Of a stretch of 64,000 nt of DNA, positions 53,098 through 62,899 are shown piece by piece. Position numbers and translations under genes: made by a program. This stretch comes from Puerhibacterium puerhi (GTDB lineage: Bacteria > Actinomycetota > Actinomycetes > Actinomycetales > Cellulomonadaceae), in NCBI RefSeq assembly GCF_009846865.1, contig NZ_WUWN01000014.1:21662-85661 (forward strand). Reading direction: 5' to 3'. A model generated the notes under the pieces. The model worked only from the letters and a program-made list of their open reading frames with translations, made no database searches and was not told where the DNA came from. The first letter of the stretch is position 1. Each line of letters starts with the position of its first letter.

Positions 53098-53141
53098 CGA
53101 CGACGGCGCCCCCGGCCATCCGGCCGGGGGCGCCGTCGTCG
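53098..53141. terminator. Perfect 20-bp hairpin terminator after murA
   Basis: Arms 53098-53117 and 53122-53141 are exact reverse complements (loop ATCC). It begins 27 bases after the murA stop and ends 19 bases before plsC, so plsC-gpsA probably use their own promoter or read-through. Confidence 0.8.
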
Positions 53142-53160
53142 TCGCGGGTACCCTCTTCGA

Positions 53161-53916
53161 GTGCCTGTCGCCCGCCCCGAGTCCCGAGCGTTCCGCGCCA
53201 TCGCGTGGCTCGTCCGCCACCTGCTGTTCGCGATCTTCCGCTACGAGTGGTCGGGTGCCCGCCACCTGCCCGCCCAGGGCGGGTTCATCGCCGCGGCGAA
53301 CCACGCCACCGAGCTCGACGCGCTGACCTTCGCCCACTACCTGTTCGACCAGGGGTACGAGCCGCGCATCCTCGCCAAGCGGAGCCTGTTCACCACCCCG
53401 GTCGTCGGCTGGGTCCTGCGGGCCACCAACATGATCCCCGTGGACCGGGGCACCGCCGACGCCGGCCGCTCGCTCGAGGCGGCCCGCGAGCAGCTCGGCG
53501 ACGGCGCGTGCGTGGCGATCTTCCCCGAGGGCACCATCACCCGGGACCCCGACCTGTGGCCGATGGAGGGCAAGACGGGCCTGGCCCGCATCGCCCTGGC
53601 CACCCGGATGCCGGTGGTGCCCGTGGCCCAGTGGGGCGCCACCGCGGCGCTGCCCCGGTACGGCCGCATGCTGCGGCCGTGGCCGCGCAAGCGGGTCCAG
53701 GTGGCGGCCGGGCCGGCCGTCGACCTGTCCGACCTCTACGACCGGCCGATGGACGCCGCGACGCTGCGCGAGGCCACCAGCCGCGTCATGGACGCCATCA
53801 CCGAGCTCCTGGCGCAGCTGCGCGGCGAGCCGGCGCCGAGCGCCCGCTTCGACCTGCGCAAGCACCCGGAGTACGCGGCCAAGCGCACCGTCTACCCGCC
53901 GGTGGAGCGCCCGTGA
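53161..53916 (+). CDS. plsC: 1-acyl-sn-glycerol-3-phosphate acyltransferase
   Basis: A 251-aa PlsC-family acyltransferase of phosphatidic acid synthesis. Conserved blocks: the catalytic NHATELD (H-x4-D), VPVDRG region after [13 protein letters not shown] and VVPVAQWG. A hydrophobic stretch [14 protein letters not shown] near the N-terminus suggests membrane association. GTG start; the gene overlaps gpsA by 4 bases (GTGA), so glycerol 3-phosphate synthesis and acylation are coupled. Confidence 0.9.
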   Translation: MPVARPESRAFRAIAWLVRHLLFAIFRYEWSGARHLPAQGGFIAAANHATELDALTFAHYLFDQGYEPRILAKRSLFTTPVVGWVLRATNMIPVDRGTADAGRSLEAAREQLGDGACVAIFPEGTITRDPDLWPMEGKTGLARIALATRMPVVPVAQWGATAALPRYGRMLRPWPRKRVQVAAGPAVDLSDLYDRPMDAATLREATSRVMDAITELLAQLRGEPAPSARFDLRKHPEYAAKRTVYPPVERP

Positions 53917-54938
53917 GCGCCGCGGGGTCGACGACGCGGCCCGTCGCCGCCGTCCTGGGCGCCGGCTCCTGGGGCACCACGTTCGCCAAGGTGCTCGCCG
54001 ACGCCGGCTGCGAGGTGCGCCTGTGGGGCCGCGACGCCGAGGCGGCGCGCGAGATCACCGAGCGCCACCGCCACAGCCGCTACCTGCCCGACGTCGAGCT
54101 GCCGGCGCGCCTGACCGGCACGACTGACGCGGCCGCCGCGCTCGCCGGCGCCCGGGTCGTCGTGGTGGCCGTGCCGTCGCAGGTCGCGCGCGGCGTGCTG
54201 GAGGGCGTGCGCGACCTGGTCGAGCCGGACGCCGTCGTCGTGTCGCTCATGAAGGGCGTCGAGCTCGCGACCGACCGCCGGATGAGCCAGGTGGTCGCCG
54301 AGGCGCTCGGCGTGCCGGACGAGCGCGTCGCCGTCGTCTCGGGGCCGAACCTCGCCCGCGAGATCGCCGACGAGCAGCCGACCGCCACCGTCGTCGCGTC
54401 GACCTCCGAGGAGACCGCGCGGCTCGTGGCCGCCGCCTGCACCACCGGCTACTTCCGGCCGTACACCAACCCCGACGTCGTGGGCGTCGAGCTGTGCGGC
54501 GCGGTGAAGAACGTCATCGCCCTGGCGGTCGGCATGGCACAGGGGCTCGGGTTCGGCTGGAACACCACCGCGAGCCTCATCACCCGCGGGCTGGTGGAGA
54601 TCACCCGCCTCGGCCAGGCGCTCGGCGCCGAGCCCGAGACGTTCGCCGGCCTGGCCGGCATGGGCGACCTCGTGGCGACGTGCGCCTCGCCGCTGAGCCG
54701 CAACCACACCCTCGGGCGGCACCTGGGCCAGGGCCTGAGCCTGGAGCAGGCGGTGGCCGCCACGGGCGGCACCGCCGAGGGCGTGAAGTCGTCGCAGTCG
54801 GTGCTGGACCTCGCCACCCGCCACGGGGTGGAGATGCCCATCACGGCCGGGGTGGTCGCCGTCGTCGAGGGCACGCTGCCCATCGCCGAGCTGGGGCCGA
54901 CCCTGCTGGCGCGCCCGCAGAAGGCCGAGGGGGCCTGA
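53913..54938 (+). CDS. gpsA: NAD(P)-dependent glycerol-3-phosphate dehydrogenase
   Basis: A 341-aa enzyme reducing dihydroxyacetone phosphate to sn-glycerol 3-phosphate for lipids. Rossmann motif [62 protein letters not shown] (catalytic Lys), [20 protein letters not shown] and TAEGVKSS are all present. The GTG start overlaps plsC. A 19-bp palindrome follows the stop. Confidence 0.95.
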   Translation: MSAAGSTTRPVAAVLGAGSWGTTFAKVLADAGCEVRLWGRDAEAAREITERHRHSRYLPDVELPARLTGTTDAAAALAGARVVVVAVPSQVARGVLEGVRDLVEPDAVVVSLMKGVELATDRRMSQVVAEALGVPDERVAVVSGPNLAREIADEQPTATVVASTSEETARLVAAACTTGYFRPYTNPDVVGVELCGAVKNVIALAVGMAQGLGFGWNTTASLITRGLVEITRLGQALGAEPETFAGLAGMGDLVATCASPLSRNHTLGRHLGQGLSLEQAVAATGGTAEGVKSSQSVLDLATRHGVEMPITAGVVAVVEGTLPIAELGPTLLARPQKAEGA

Positions 54939-54940
54939 CG

Positions 54941-54978
54941 CCCGGGCGCCCGACGCCGGCCGGCGTCGGGCGCCCGGG
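54941..54978. terminator. Perfect palindromic terminator between convergent gpsA and PLP-enzyme genes
   Basis: A 38-base perfect palindrome whose 19-base arms run 54941-54959 and 54960-54978 (begins CCCGGGCGCCCGACG, centre CCGG). It lies between two convergent stops, so it serves both directions; a few central bases must open as the loop. Confidence 0.8.
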
Positions 54979-54985
54979 GGCCGGA

Positions 54986-56131
54986 TCAGGCGGCGGCGGC
55001 GCGCAGGGCCTGGTCGAGGTCGGCCCAGAGGTCCTCGACGTCCTCGACGCCCACCGACATCCGCAGCAGGTCCTCCGGCACCGTGAGCGACTCGGTCGCG
55101 AAGCGGCGGCGGCGCTCGAGCGTGGACTCCACGCCGCCCAGGCTCGTGGCCGGCACCCACAGGCGCAGCGCGGCGACGACGGCGTCGGCCGCGGCGGCGC
55201 CGCCGGCCGGGCGCAGGCCGATGATCGCGCCGTAGCCGCCCATGAGGCGGGTGGCGCGGTCGTGGCCGGGGTCGGCCGGCAGCGAGGGGTGGCGCACCTC
55301 CGCGACGGCCGGGTGGTCGGCCAGGCGGCGGGCCAGCTCGGCGGCGTTGGCCTGGGCGCGCTCGACCCGCAGGTGCAGCGTGCGCAGGCCGCGCAGCGCG
55401 AGCCACACCTCCATCGGGCCGGCGATGGCGCCGTGCAGCGTGCGGTAGCCGCGCAGCTCGGCCTCGATCGCGGGGTCGTTCGTCAGCAGCGCGCCCATCA
55501 CCACGTCGGAGTGCCCGGCCAGGTACTTGGTCACCGAGTGCAGCACGACGTCGGCGCCCAGCTCCAGCGGCCGCTGGACCAGGGGCGTGGCGAAGGTGTT
55601 GTCGACGACGGTGCGCACGCCGCGCTCCCTGGCCGCCGCGATCAGCGCGGGCAGGTCGGCGACCTCGAGCATCGGGTTGGTGGGCGACTCCAGCAGCGCG
55701 ACGTCGGCGCCGTCGAGCGCCGCCACCACCTGGTCGGTGTCGGCGATGTCGACGCGGCGGACCTCCACCGCGTGCCGGGCGGCCAGGTCGTCGGCGAACC
55801 CGAGGCTCACCTGGTAGGCGTGCCGGGGCACCACGAGCACGCCCCCGTGCGGCACGGCCGCCAGCGCCGCGGCCACGGCAGCCATGCCGGAGCCCATGAC
55901 GACGGCGGGGCACGCGGCGCCCTCGAGCGCGGCCAGCGCCGCCTCGAAGTCCTGCCAGGTCTCGGTGCCCGAGCGGGTGTAGAGCAGCTCGTCGCCGGGC
56001 GTGCCCTGCGACACGTAGGTGGAGCTGAGCACGATCGGCGGGTTGACCGGGCCGCCCTGCACCCGCGCCGGCCGACCGGCGGTGACGGCGATGGTGGCGG
56101 GGGCGAGCGGCTGGGAGGACATCTCGGGCAT
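54986..56131 (-). CDS. Cystathionine gamma-synthase/lyase family PLP enzyme
   Basis: A 381-aa fold-type I PLP-dependent Cys/Met metabolism enzyme. Seen: ILSSTYVS-like start ([12 protein letters not shown]), [68 protein letters not shown], the Schiff-base Lys in [12 protein letters not shown] and SLGGVEST. Synthase and lyase cannot be separated by eye. ATG 56131 gives MPEMSS; ATG three codons later is possible. Convergent with gpsA; terminator of the upstream gene lies at 56169-56209. Confidence 0.9.
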   Translation of the reverse strand: MPEMSSQPLAPATIAVTAGRPARVQGGPVNPPIVLSSTYVSQGTPGDELLYTRSGTETWQDFEAALAALEGAACPAVVMGSGMAAVAAALAAVPHGGVLVVPRHAYQVSLGFADDLAARHAVEVRRVDIADTDQVVAALDGADVALLESPTNPMLEVADLPALIAAARERGVRTVVDNTFATPLVQRPLELGADVVLHSVTKYLAGHSDVVMGALLTNDPAIEAELRGYRTLHGAIAGPMEVWLALRGLRTLHLRVERAQANAAELARRLADHPAVAEVRHPSLPADPGHDRATRLMGGYGAIIGLRPAGGAAAADAVVAALRLWVPATSLGGVESTLERRRRFATESLTVPEDLLRMSVGVEDVEDLWADLDQALRAAAA

Positions 56132-56168
56132 GGCCGCAGGGTACGACCCGCGGCCGGGGGCCGGGCGT

Positions 56169-56209
56169 GGCGTCTCGCCGCGCGGGGCGCCGGGTGGCCG
56201 CGAGACGCC
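56169..56209 (-). terminator. Hairpin terminator downstream of GlxA-like gene
   Basis: GGCGTCTCGC (56169-56178) pairs with GCGAGACGCC (56200-56209), loop of 21 bases. It lies after the GlxA-like stop (56239) on the minus strand, ahead of the PLP-enzyme gene. Confidence 0.55.
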
Positions 56210-56238
56210 CGGGGCACGGGACGCCCGGGCCGTGCGCG

Positions 56239-57210
56239 TCAGGAGGCCTGGCGGAAGGTGCGCCGGTAGGCCGTCGGCGTGACGGCCAGCACCTCCTGCA
56301 TGTGCGCGCGCAGCGACTGCGCGCTGCCGAAGCCGCAGCGCGCCGCGACCTGCTCCACCGACAGGTCCGAGCCCTCGAGCAGCCGCCGGGCCTCCTCGAG
56401 GCGCTGGCGGGTGATCCACCGCCCGGGGCTCTCGCCCGTCTCCTCGCGGAAGCGGCGGGTGAAGGTGCGCACGCTCATGGCGCTGCGCCGTGCGAGCTCG
56501 GCCAGCGGCAGGGGTCGGTCCAGGTGCTCCAGCGCCCACGCCCGGGCCGCGGCCGTGCCCGTGTCGGTGGGTTCCGGCACCGCGCGGCGCACGAACTGCG
56601 CCTGGCTGCCGTCGCGGTGCGGGGGCACCACCGTGCGCCGGGCGATGTCGTCCGCCACGGCGGCGCCGAAGTCGCGGCGCACGAGGTGCAGGCACAGGTC
56701 GATCCCCGCGGCGACCCCGGCCGACGTCAGCACGTCGCCGTCGTCGACGTAGAGCACGTCCGGGCGCAGCCGCACCCGGGGGTAGACGCGGGCGAACCGC
56801 TCGGCGTCGACCCAGTGCGTGGTGGCCGGACGCCCGTCCAGGGCGCCCGTGGCGGCGAGCACGAACGCCCCGATGCAGATCGACACCAGGCGCGTGCCGG
56901 GGCGCACGTGGGCGAACGCGGCCGCGACCTCGGGCGTGGTGCGGCCCTCGTCGAACATCGGGCCACCCTCGTAGGACGAGGGCACCACGACCGTGTCCGC
57001 CGTGGCCAGCGCCTCGGGGCCGTGCTCGACGTCGACGGCGAAGTCGGCGTCGGACCGCACCCGGCGAGGCCCGCCGGTGGTGGCCGTGACGACCTCGTAG
57101 ACCGGGCGGCCGGCCGCGTCCCGGGCGCGCCCCAGGATCCGGTGGGGGATGCCGAGCTCGAACGGGATGAACCCGTCCAGCACGAGCACGACGACGCGGT
57201 GCAGGCCCAT
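56239..57210 (-). CDS. GlxA-type AraC regulator (DJ-1/PfpI + AraC helix-turn-helix)
   Basis: A 323-aa two-domain regulator. Residues ~1-180: DJ-1/PfpI-like domain ([50 protein letters not shown]), the Cys in SICIGAF at the nucleophile-elbow position. Residues ~215-320: AraC DNA-binding domain ([60 protein letters not shown]). Divergent from an MFS gene with a symmetrical element in the 72-base gap, so it likely controls the transporter and itself. The ligand is unknown. Confidence 0.92.
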   Translation of the reverse strand: MGLHRVVVLVLDGFIPFELGIPHRILGRARDAAGRPVYEVVTATTGGPRRVRSDADFAVDVEHGPEALATADTVVVPSSYEGGPMFDEGRTTPEVAAAFAHVRPGTRLVSICIGAFVLAATGALDGRPATTHWVDAERFARVYPRVRLRPDVLYVDDGDVLTSAGVAAGIDLCLHLVRRDFGAAVADDIARRTVVPPHRDGSQAQFVRRAVPEPTDTGTAAARAWALEHLDRPLPLAELARRSAMSVRTFTRRFREETGESPGRWITRQRLEEARRLLEGSDLSVEQVAARCGFGSAQSLRAHMQEVLAVTPTAYRRTFRQAS

Positions 57211-57243
57211 GGCCGGATCCTAGCGAACCATGTCTATCCGGCC
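57211..57243. promoter_or_regulatory. Inverted repeat in GlxA-like/MFS divergent promoter
   Basis: GGCCGGAT (57211-57218) and ATCCGGCC (57236-57243) are perfect inverted arms around 17 bases, immediately upstream of the GlxA-like ATG and about 40 bases before the MFS GTG. Candidate operator. Confidence 0.55.
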
Positions 57244-57282
57244 AGTCGCCCGGTGCGGGCGTCGCACGCGAGGATTCCCGGC

Positions 57283-58596
57283 GTGACGACGACTCCGCCC
57301 GAGGCCGCCGACCCCACCCGCCCCGCCCTTCCGGCCTCCTCGCCCGGTCGGCCGCTGCGGGGTGCGCGCCACCCCGCCTGGCGCGTGGCGGGCGTCGCGT
57401 TCCTGACGATCGTCGCGGCCGCCGCGTTCGGCTCGGCGCCGGGGCTGCTCGTCGAGCCCCTGAGCGCGGACCTCGGCTGGTCCCGCGCCGCGGTGGGCCT
57501 GGGCGTCTCGGTCCAGCTCGCGCTGTACGGGCTCACGGTGCCCTTCGCGGCGGCGCTCATGGACCGCTGGGGGATCCGCCCGGTGCTGACCGTCGCGCTC
57601 GGGCTCGTCGTCGTCGGCGCCCTGGCCACCGTGGGCATGACCCAGGAGTGGCAGCTGGTGCTGGGCTGGGGCGTGCTCGTCGGCCTCGGCACGGGGTGCA
57701 TGGCGCCGGCCTTCGCGGCGACGGTCACGGCGCGGTGGTTCACCGCGCACCGCGGCCTGGTCAGCGGCGTGCTCACCGCAGCGTCGGCGTCGGGCCAGCT
57801 GGTGTTCCTGCCGCTGCTGTCCTGGCTGATCGCCACCCACGGGTGGCGGTCGGCGTCCGTCGCCGTGGCGCTCGCGGCGGTGGCCGCCGTGCCGCTGGTG
57901 CTGCTGTGGATGCGCGACCGGCCGGCCGACCTCGGGGTGCCGCCGTTCGGGTCCACGGTCGTGGTGCCCGCGCCGGCGCCGGCCCGGGGCGCCGCGCGCC
58001 GCGCCGTCGTCGCGCTCGCGCGGGCCGCCCGCACGCCGACCTTCTGGCTGCTGTGCGGCGCGTTCGCGATCTGCGGCGCGACGACCAACGGGCTGGTCAA
58101 GACCCACTTCGTGCCCGCGGCGCACGACCACGGCATGGCCATGACGGTCGGCGCCTCGCTGCTGGCGCTCGTCGGCGTCTTCGACATCGTGGGGACCGTG
58201 GCGAGCGGCTGGCTCACCGACCGGGTGTCCCCGCGGGTGCTGCTCGGTGTCTACTACACGGGCCGCGGTGTGGCGCTGATCTTCCTGCCCGCGCTGCTGG
58301 CGCCCACCGTGGAGCTGCCGATGGTGTTCTTCATCGTCTTCTACGGGCTCGACTGGGTCGCGACGGTCCCGCCGACGATGGCGCTGTGCCGCGAGCACCA
58401 CGGCGACGACGCGCCGGTCGTCTTCGGCTGGGTGCTCGCGTCGCACCAGGTGGGCGCCGGGCTGGTCGCGTGGGCCGGCGGTCTCGTGCGGGACCACACC
58501 GGCAGCTACGACCTGGTCTGGTACGTCGCCGGGCTGCTGTGCGCGTTCGCCGCCCTGATGTCGCTGATCGTGCGGCGGATCGACGCGGCGGCGTGA
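57283..58596 (+). CDS. MFS transporter, oxalate:formate antiporter-like
   Basis: A 437-aa major facilitator with 12 expected helices (e.g. VAFLTIVAAAAFGSAPGLLV, GVSVQLALYGLTVPFAAALM, GTGCMAPAFAATVTARWFTA, HRGLVSGVLTAASASGQLVF). RGLVSGV and ASASGQ are typical of the OFA/MCT-like monocarboxylate branch. GTG start; the N-terminal ~30 residues are Pro/Ala-rich. Adjacent GlxA-like regulator is its likely controller. Substrate unassigned. Confidence 0.87.
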   Translation: MTTTPPEAADPTRPALPASSPGRPLRGARHPAWRVAGVAFLTIVAAAAFGSAPGLLVEPLSADLGWSRAAVGLGVSVQLALYGLTVPFAAALMDRWGIRPVLTVALGLVVVGALATVGMTQEWQLVLGWGVLVGLGTGCMAPAFAATVTARWFTAHRGLVSGVLTAASASGQLVFLPLLSWLIATHGWRSASVAVALAAVAAVPLVLLWMRDRPADLGVPPFGSTVVVPAPAPARGAARRAVVALARAARTPTFWLLCGAFAICGATTNGLVKTHFVPAAHDHGMAMTVGASLLALVGVFDIVGTVASGWLTDRVSPRVLLGVYYTGRGVALIFLPALLAPTVELPMVFFIVFYGLDWVATVPPTMALCREHHGDDAPVVFGWVLASHQVGAGLVAWAGGLVRDHTGSYDLVWYVAGLLCAFAALMSLIVRRIDAAA

Positions 58597-58634
58597 GCGG
58601 CGCCGAGCCCCGATGCGCCGGCCCGGCTCCCCGG

Positions 58635-59825
58635 TCAGTCCTCCAGCGGCCCCAGCAGCGACTGCGCCACGGTGGAGTGCGCCGACTCGTCGTCGGAGGG
58701 GTGGAAGATCCCGGCCAGCACGTCGCGGTAGAGCCGGCCGAGCTCGGACCGGTTGAAGTAGGTCGAGCCGCCCGAGGCGCGGATGGCCTCGTCGACGACG
58801 TAGCGGGCCGTCTCCGTGGCGCGCACCTTCACGCCCGCCGTCGCGCGGAACCACCCGGCGCCGCGATCCACGCCGGCGTCGATCTGCCCGGCGACCTGGT
58901 CGATCTGCGGCCAGACGCCGTCCTGGGCGAGCGCGGCCGACGCGAGGCGCCACCGGATGTCCGGGTCCTGGGAGTACGCCTTGCCGGTCTTCATCGACGT
59001 GCGCGTGCGCACCGTCTCGACGGCCAGCTGCAGGGCGCGGTCGGCGATGCCGGCGTAGACCGAGGCCAGCAGCACCTCGAAGGACGTGAAGATGCCCAGC
59101 ACGTACGGGTCGAGCGACGGGCCCGGGGCGATCGTGCGCATCACCCGCTCGGCCGGCGCGTGGGCGCCGTCGAGCACGGTGGTGCGCGACTGCGAGGCGC
59201 GCATGCCGATGGTGTCCCAGTCGTCGAGGATCTCGAACCCGCCGCCGTCGCGCGTGACGAAGGCGTGCACGATCACCGGGTTCTCCGGGTCCGTGGTCGA
59301 GTCGAGCCCCATCACGCCCAGACGCGTCCAGCCGGGGGAGTTGGAGGTGAAGATCTTGCGGCCGTGGAACGTGTAGCCGCCGGCGCCGTCCGGGCGGGCC
59401 TCGGTGCGCGAGCCGAGCAGCACCAGGTCGTTGCCGGCCTCGGAGTAGCCGAAGCCGAACACCTCGCCGGCGGCGGCCTCCTCGAGCAGCCAGTCCATCG
59501 ACGCGTCGCCGCGGTCGTGCAGGTGGCGCGCGACGCCGACCCACACGTGGTGCATGTTCACCGCCAGCGCCGTCGCCGGGGCGGCGCCCGCCAGGCGGGC
59601 CTGCTCGTGCGCCGTCTCCCGCAGCCCCAGGCCCGCGCCGCCCAGCTCGGCCGGGACCAGCGCGCCGAGGTACCCGGACGCCCTGAGGTCGGCCAGGTCG
59701 TCGTCGAAGAAGTCGTTCTCCCGGTCGTGGACCGCCGCCCGGCCCCGGATCGCGGCCAGGAGGTCGTCGTCGAGCAGGGTGCGGGTGGGCAGCGCGGCGG
59801 CGGGGACGAACAGTTCGGCGGCCAT
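58635..59825 (-). CDS. Acyl-CoA dehydrogenase family protein
   Basis: A 396-aa flavoprotein. N-terminal helical domain (LADLRASGYLGALVPAELGG, LAVNMHHVWVGVARHL), middle beta domain (GFGYSEAGNDLVLL, TFHGRKIFTSNSPGWT, WDTIGMRASQSRTTVLDGAH) and C-terminal helices (ASVYAGIADRALQLAVE, VDEAIRASGGSTYFNRSELG, LYRDVLAGIFHP). SGGSTYFNRSELGRLYRD resembles the DszC/HsaA-like monooxygenase subgroup as well as acyl-CoA dehydrogenases, and no catalytic Glu is evident. Divergent from an acyl-CoA ligase with two inverted repeats between them. Confidence 0.85.
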   Translation of the reverse strand: MAAELFVPAAALPTRTLLDDDLLAAIRGRAAVHDRENDFFDDDLADLRASGYLGALVPAELGGAGLGLRETAHEQARLAGAAPATALAVNMHHVWVGVARHLHDRGDASMDWLLEEAAAGEVFGFGYSEAGNDLVLLGSRTEARPDGAGGYTFHGRKIFTSNSPGWTRLGVMGLDSTTDPENPVIVHAFVTRDGGGFEILDDWDTIGMRASQSRTTVLDGAHAPAERVMRTIAPGPSLDPYVLGIFTSFEVLLASVYAGIADRALQLAVETVRTRTSMKTGKAYSQDPDIRWRLASAALAQDGVWPQIDQVAGQIDAGVDRGAGWFRATAGVKVRATETARYVVDEAIRASGGSTYFNRSELGRLYRDVLAGIFHPSDDESAHSTVAQSLLGPLED

Positions 59826-59856
59826 GGGAACTTCCTACCACCCGCGCCGCGCCCGC

Positions 59857-59924
59857 GGTCAGCCCCCTTTCACCCCGCCCGCGCGTCCCCGCGGGGCTGA
59901 CCGGTCGATGTGACGCTCGTTACA
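59857..59924. promoter_or_regulatory. Two inverted repeats in acyl-CoA dehydrogenase/ligase divergent promoter
   Basis: GGTCAGCCCC (59857-59866) and GGGGCTGACC (59893-59902) form 10-bp arms with 26 bases between. Immediately beyond, TGTGACGCTCGTTACA (59909-59924) is a 7+7 near-palindrome with one mismatch, resembling TetR/GntR-type operators. Both lie between divergent starts 59825 and 60000. Confidence 0.5.
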
Positions 59925-59999
59925 GTGGCGGCCAGAGCGGCGGTCACCGCCGACCGCCGCCGCCGAGGCGGGCGCGGCCCGCGAGGGAGGTCGGCCAGC

Positions 60000-61601
60000 A
60001 TGGTGATCCGCAGCCCGTACCCCGACGTCGAGGTGCCCGACCAGACCCTGTACGACTTCCTCTTCGCCTCCCTGGCCCCCGAGGACCTCGGGCGCGTGGC
60101 CGTGGTCGACGGCGTCAGCGGGGAGGCGACCACCTACGGCGAGCTGCGCGCGCAGGTCGACGCCGTCGCCGGGGCGGCCGCCGCGCACGGGCTCGGGGTC
60201 GGCGACGTCGTCGCGCTGCACAGCCCCAACGTGCCGGCGTTCGTCAGCGTCTTCCACGGCCTGCTGCGCGCGGGCGTCACCGTCACCACGGTCAACGCCC
60301 TGTCGTCGGGGGAGGAGGTGGCCAAGCAGCTGGTCGCCTCGGGCGCGCGCACCCTGCTGACCGTCTCCGCCCTGCTGCCGGCGGCCGAGCCCGGCGCCCG
60401 CAGCGCCGGGCTGCCGCCGTCGGAGGTGGTGGTGCTCGACGGCGCCCCGGGCCACGTCGCGCTGGCCGACCTGCTGGCGGCCGGCGGGCCGCCGCCGGAG
60501 GTGGCCCTCGACCCGGCCGAGCACCTCGCCGTGCTGCCGTACTCCTCCGGCACGGTGGGCCTGCCCAAGGGCGTCATGCTCACCCACCGCAACCTCGTGG
60601 CCAACGTGCTGCAGTGCGAGCCGCTCATCCGCCTGACGGCCGACGACGTGGTGCCCGCCGTGCTGCCGTTCTTCCACATCTACGGCATGACGGTGCTGCT
60701 CGACGCCGCCGTGCACCACCGCGCGACGCTGGTCACGCTGCCGCGGTTCGAGCTCGAGCGGTACCTCGACGTCATCGCCAAGCACGGCGCGACGTACCTG
60801 TTCGTCGCGCCGCCCATGGCCCTCGCGCTGGCCAAGCACCCGGCGGTCGAGGCGTACGACCTGCGCACCGTGCGCGCCGTGCTGTCCGGCGCGGCGCCGC
60901 TGGACGAGGCGCTCGCGGCCGCCGTCGAGCGGCGCCTGGGCGCCCGCGTGGTCCAGGGCTACGGGATGAGCGAGATGAGCCCGGTGTCGCACGTCGTCCC
61001 GCTCGACCGGCCGGACATCTCCTCCGGCTCCGTCGGCCTGCTGGTGCCGAGCATGCGGGCGCGGCTCGTCGACCCGGTCAGCGGCGCGGAGATCCCCCAG
61101 CCCGCCCTGGGCACGAGCGCGCCGGGCGAGCTGCTGTGCGCCGGGCCGAACGTCATGCGCGGCTACCTGGGCGACGAGGCCGCCACGCGCGCCGCGATCG
61201 AGCCGGACGGCTTCCTGCACACCGGCGACATCGTCACCGTCGACGACCGCGGGGTGTTCACCGTCGTCGACCGGCTCAAGGAGCTCATCAAGTACAAGGG
61301 CTACCAGATCGCCCCGGCCGAGCTGGAGGCGCTGCTGCTGACGCACCCCGACGTCGCGGACGCCGCCGTCGTCGGGGTGGCGGACCCGGACGTGGGGGAG
61401 GTGCCCAAGGCGTTCGTGGTGCCGGCGCCGGACGCCGTCGTGACGCCCGAGGAGCTCATGGCGCACGTCGCCGAGCACGTGGCGCCGTACAAGAAGCTGC
61501 GGGCCGTGGAGGTCGTCACGGCCATCCCCCGGTCGGCCTCGGGCAAGATCCTGCGCAAGGAGCTGCGGGCCCTGGAGGCCCGGCGCCGCACGCCGCTGTG
61601 A
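60000..61601 (+). CDS. Acyl-CoA synthetase / 4-coumarate-CoA ligase-like
   Basis: A 533-aa ATP-dependent acid:CoA ligase. Motifs in order: YSSGTVGLPKGVMLTHRN (ATP loop), PFFHIYGMTV, VLSGAAPLDEALAAAVERRL, QGYGMSEMSPVS, GFLHTGDIVTVDDRG, DRLKELIKYKGYQIAPAELE and the C-terminal catalytic Lys in SASGKILRKEL. All core residues are intact, unlike the remnant at 22379. ATG 60000 is preceded by GGGAGG. Divergent from the acyl-CoA dehydrogenase; together they suggest activation and oxidation of an aryl or fatty acid. Substrate unknown. Confidence 0.92.
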   Translation: MVIRSPYPDVEVPDQTLYDFLFASLAPEDLGRVAVVDGVSGEATTYGELRAQVDAVAGAAAAHGLGVGDVVALHSPNVPAFVSVFHGLLRAGVTVTTVNALSSGEEVAKQLVASGARTLLTVSALLPAAEPGARSAGLPPSEVVVLDGAPGHVALADLLAAGGPPPEVALDPAEHLAVLPYSSGTVGLPKGVMLTHRNLVANVLQCEPLIRLTADDVVPAVLPFFHIYGMTVLLDAAVHHRATLVTLPRFELERYLDVIAKHGATYLFVAPPMALALAKHPAVEAYDLRTVRAVLSGAAPLDEALAAAVERRLGARVVQGYGMSEMSPVSHVVPLDRPDISSGSVGLLVPSMRARLVDPVSGAEIPQPALGTSAPGELLCAGPNVMRGYLGDEAATRAAIEPDGFLHTGDIVTVDDRGVFTVVDRLKELIKYKGYQIAPAELEALLLTHPDVADAAVVGVADPDVGEVPKAFVVPAPDAVVTPEELMAHVAEHVAPYKKLRAVEVVTAIPRSASGKILRKELRALEARRRTPL

Positions 61602-61629
61602 GCCGCGGCGGTCCGGTAGGGTCGGCGCG

Positions 61630-62796
61630 ATGTCCGAGACCGTCCCGACGCCGTCCGCCGGCGCCACCTCCGCCTCTGTCCCCGCCCGCCGGACCCGCGT
61701 CGCGCTGCTGTTCGGCGGTCGCTCCGGCGAGCACGCCGTGTCCGCGGCCACGGCCGCCGGCGTGCTGCGCGCCATCGACCGCGAGCGGTACGACGTCGTG
61801 CCGGTCGGCATCACGCGCGACGGCCGCTGGGTCGTGGCGGCGGACGAGCCCGAGCGCTGGGAGATCGCCGACGGCCGGCTCCCCGAGGTCACGGCGGAGT
61901 CGGGCGGCGAGGTGGTGCTGTCCCTGACGTCGGGCGAGCGCACCCTGCGCGTGCTCGAGCAGGGCCGCGTGCCGGACGTGCTGGGCCAGGTCGACGTCGT
62001 CTTCCCGCTGCTGCACGGCCCGTTCGGCGAGGACGGCACCCTCCAGGGGCTGCTCGAGCTGGCCGACGTGCACTACGTCGGCGCCGGCGTGCTGGCCTCT
62101 GCCGTCGGCATGGACAAGCACTTCATGAAGCTGGTGCTGGCCGGGCAGGGGCTGCCCGTGGGCCCGTACACGGTGATCCGGCCGCAGGACTGGGAGCACC
62201 GCCGCGCGGCCTGCCTCGGCGCCGTCGAGGCGCTCGGCCTGCCCGTCTTCGTCAAGCCTGCGCGCGCCGGGTCGTCGCTCGGCATCACGCGCGTCGACGA
62301 CCTGGCCGCCCTGCCCGCCGCCGTCGAGGAGGCCCGGCGGCACGACCCCAAGGTCGTCGTCGAGGCGGGCATCGAGGGCCGCGAGATCGAGTGCGCCGTG
62401 CTCGGCGGCCGCGGCGGGCGGCCGCCGCGCGCGTCGCTGCCCGGCGAGATCGTCGTCGACCACGCCACGCACGCGTTCTACGACTTCGAGGCGAAGTACC
62501 TCGACGAGGCGCACGTCGACCTGCGCTGCCCGGCGGACCTGCCGGAGCACGTCATCGAGGAGGTGCGCCGCCTGGCCGTGCGCACCTTCGAGGCGGTGGG
62601 CGCCGAGGGCCTGTCGCGCGTGGACGTGTTCGTCACGCCCGACGAGCAGGTGATCGTCAACGAGATCAACACCATGCCGGGGTTCACGCCGTTCTCGATG
62701 TACCCGCGGATGTGGGCAGCGTCCGGCTTGGCCTACCCGGACCTGGTGGACGAGCTCATCCAGCTCGCCCTGGAGCGCCCGACCGGCCTGCGCTGA
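61630..62796 (+). CDS. ddl: D-alanine--D-alanine ligase
   Basis: A 388-aa ATP-grasp ligase making the D-Ala-D-Ala dipeptide of peptidoglycan. Seen: VALLFGGRSGEHAVSAATAA, VVFPLLHGPFGEDGTLQGLL, YVGAGVLASAVGMDKHFMK, VFVKPARAGSSLGITRV, EIECAVLGG, and VNEINTMPGFTPFSMYPRMW near the C-terminus, all standard. A ~20-residue Ser/Thr/Ala-rich N-terminal extension precedes the fold. Followed by a short hairpin (62798-62819) and the convergent DUF3515-like gene, an order common in actinobacteria. Confidence 0.96.
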   Translation: MSETVPTPSAGATSASVPARRTRVALLFGGRSGEHAVSAATAAGVLRAIDRERYDVVPVGITRDGRWVVAADEPERWEIADGRLPEVTAESGGEVVLSLTSGERTLRVLEQGRVPDVLGQVDVVFPLLHGPFGEDGTLQGLLELADVHYVGAGVLASAVGMDKHFMKLVLAGQGLPVGPYTVIRPQDWEHRRAACLGAVEALGLPVFVKPARAGSSLGITRVDDLAALPAAVEEARRHDPKVVVEAGIEGREIECAVLGGRGGRPPRASLPGEIVVDHATHAFYDFEAKYLDEAHVDLRCPADLPEHVIEEVRRLAVRTFEAVGAEGLSRVDVFVTPDEQVIVNEINTMPGFTPFSMYPRMWAASGLAYPDLVDELIQLALERPTGLR

Positions 62797-62797
62797 C

Positions 62798-62819
62798 CGT
62801 GCCGCCGGCGGCTGGCACG
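62798..62819. terminator. Hairpin after ddl
   Basis: CGTGCC (62798-62803) pairs with GGCACG (62814-62819); inner GCC/GGC can extend the stem with one bulged T. Between convergent ddl and the DUF3515-like gene. Confidence 0.55.
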
Positions 62820-62899
62820 CCGCCCGGAACCCCGGCGAGCTGGGCGACTCGCTGCTGCCGCAGCCCGCGGGCCAGCCCAGCCCAGCCCGCGTCAGCGCG

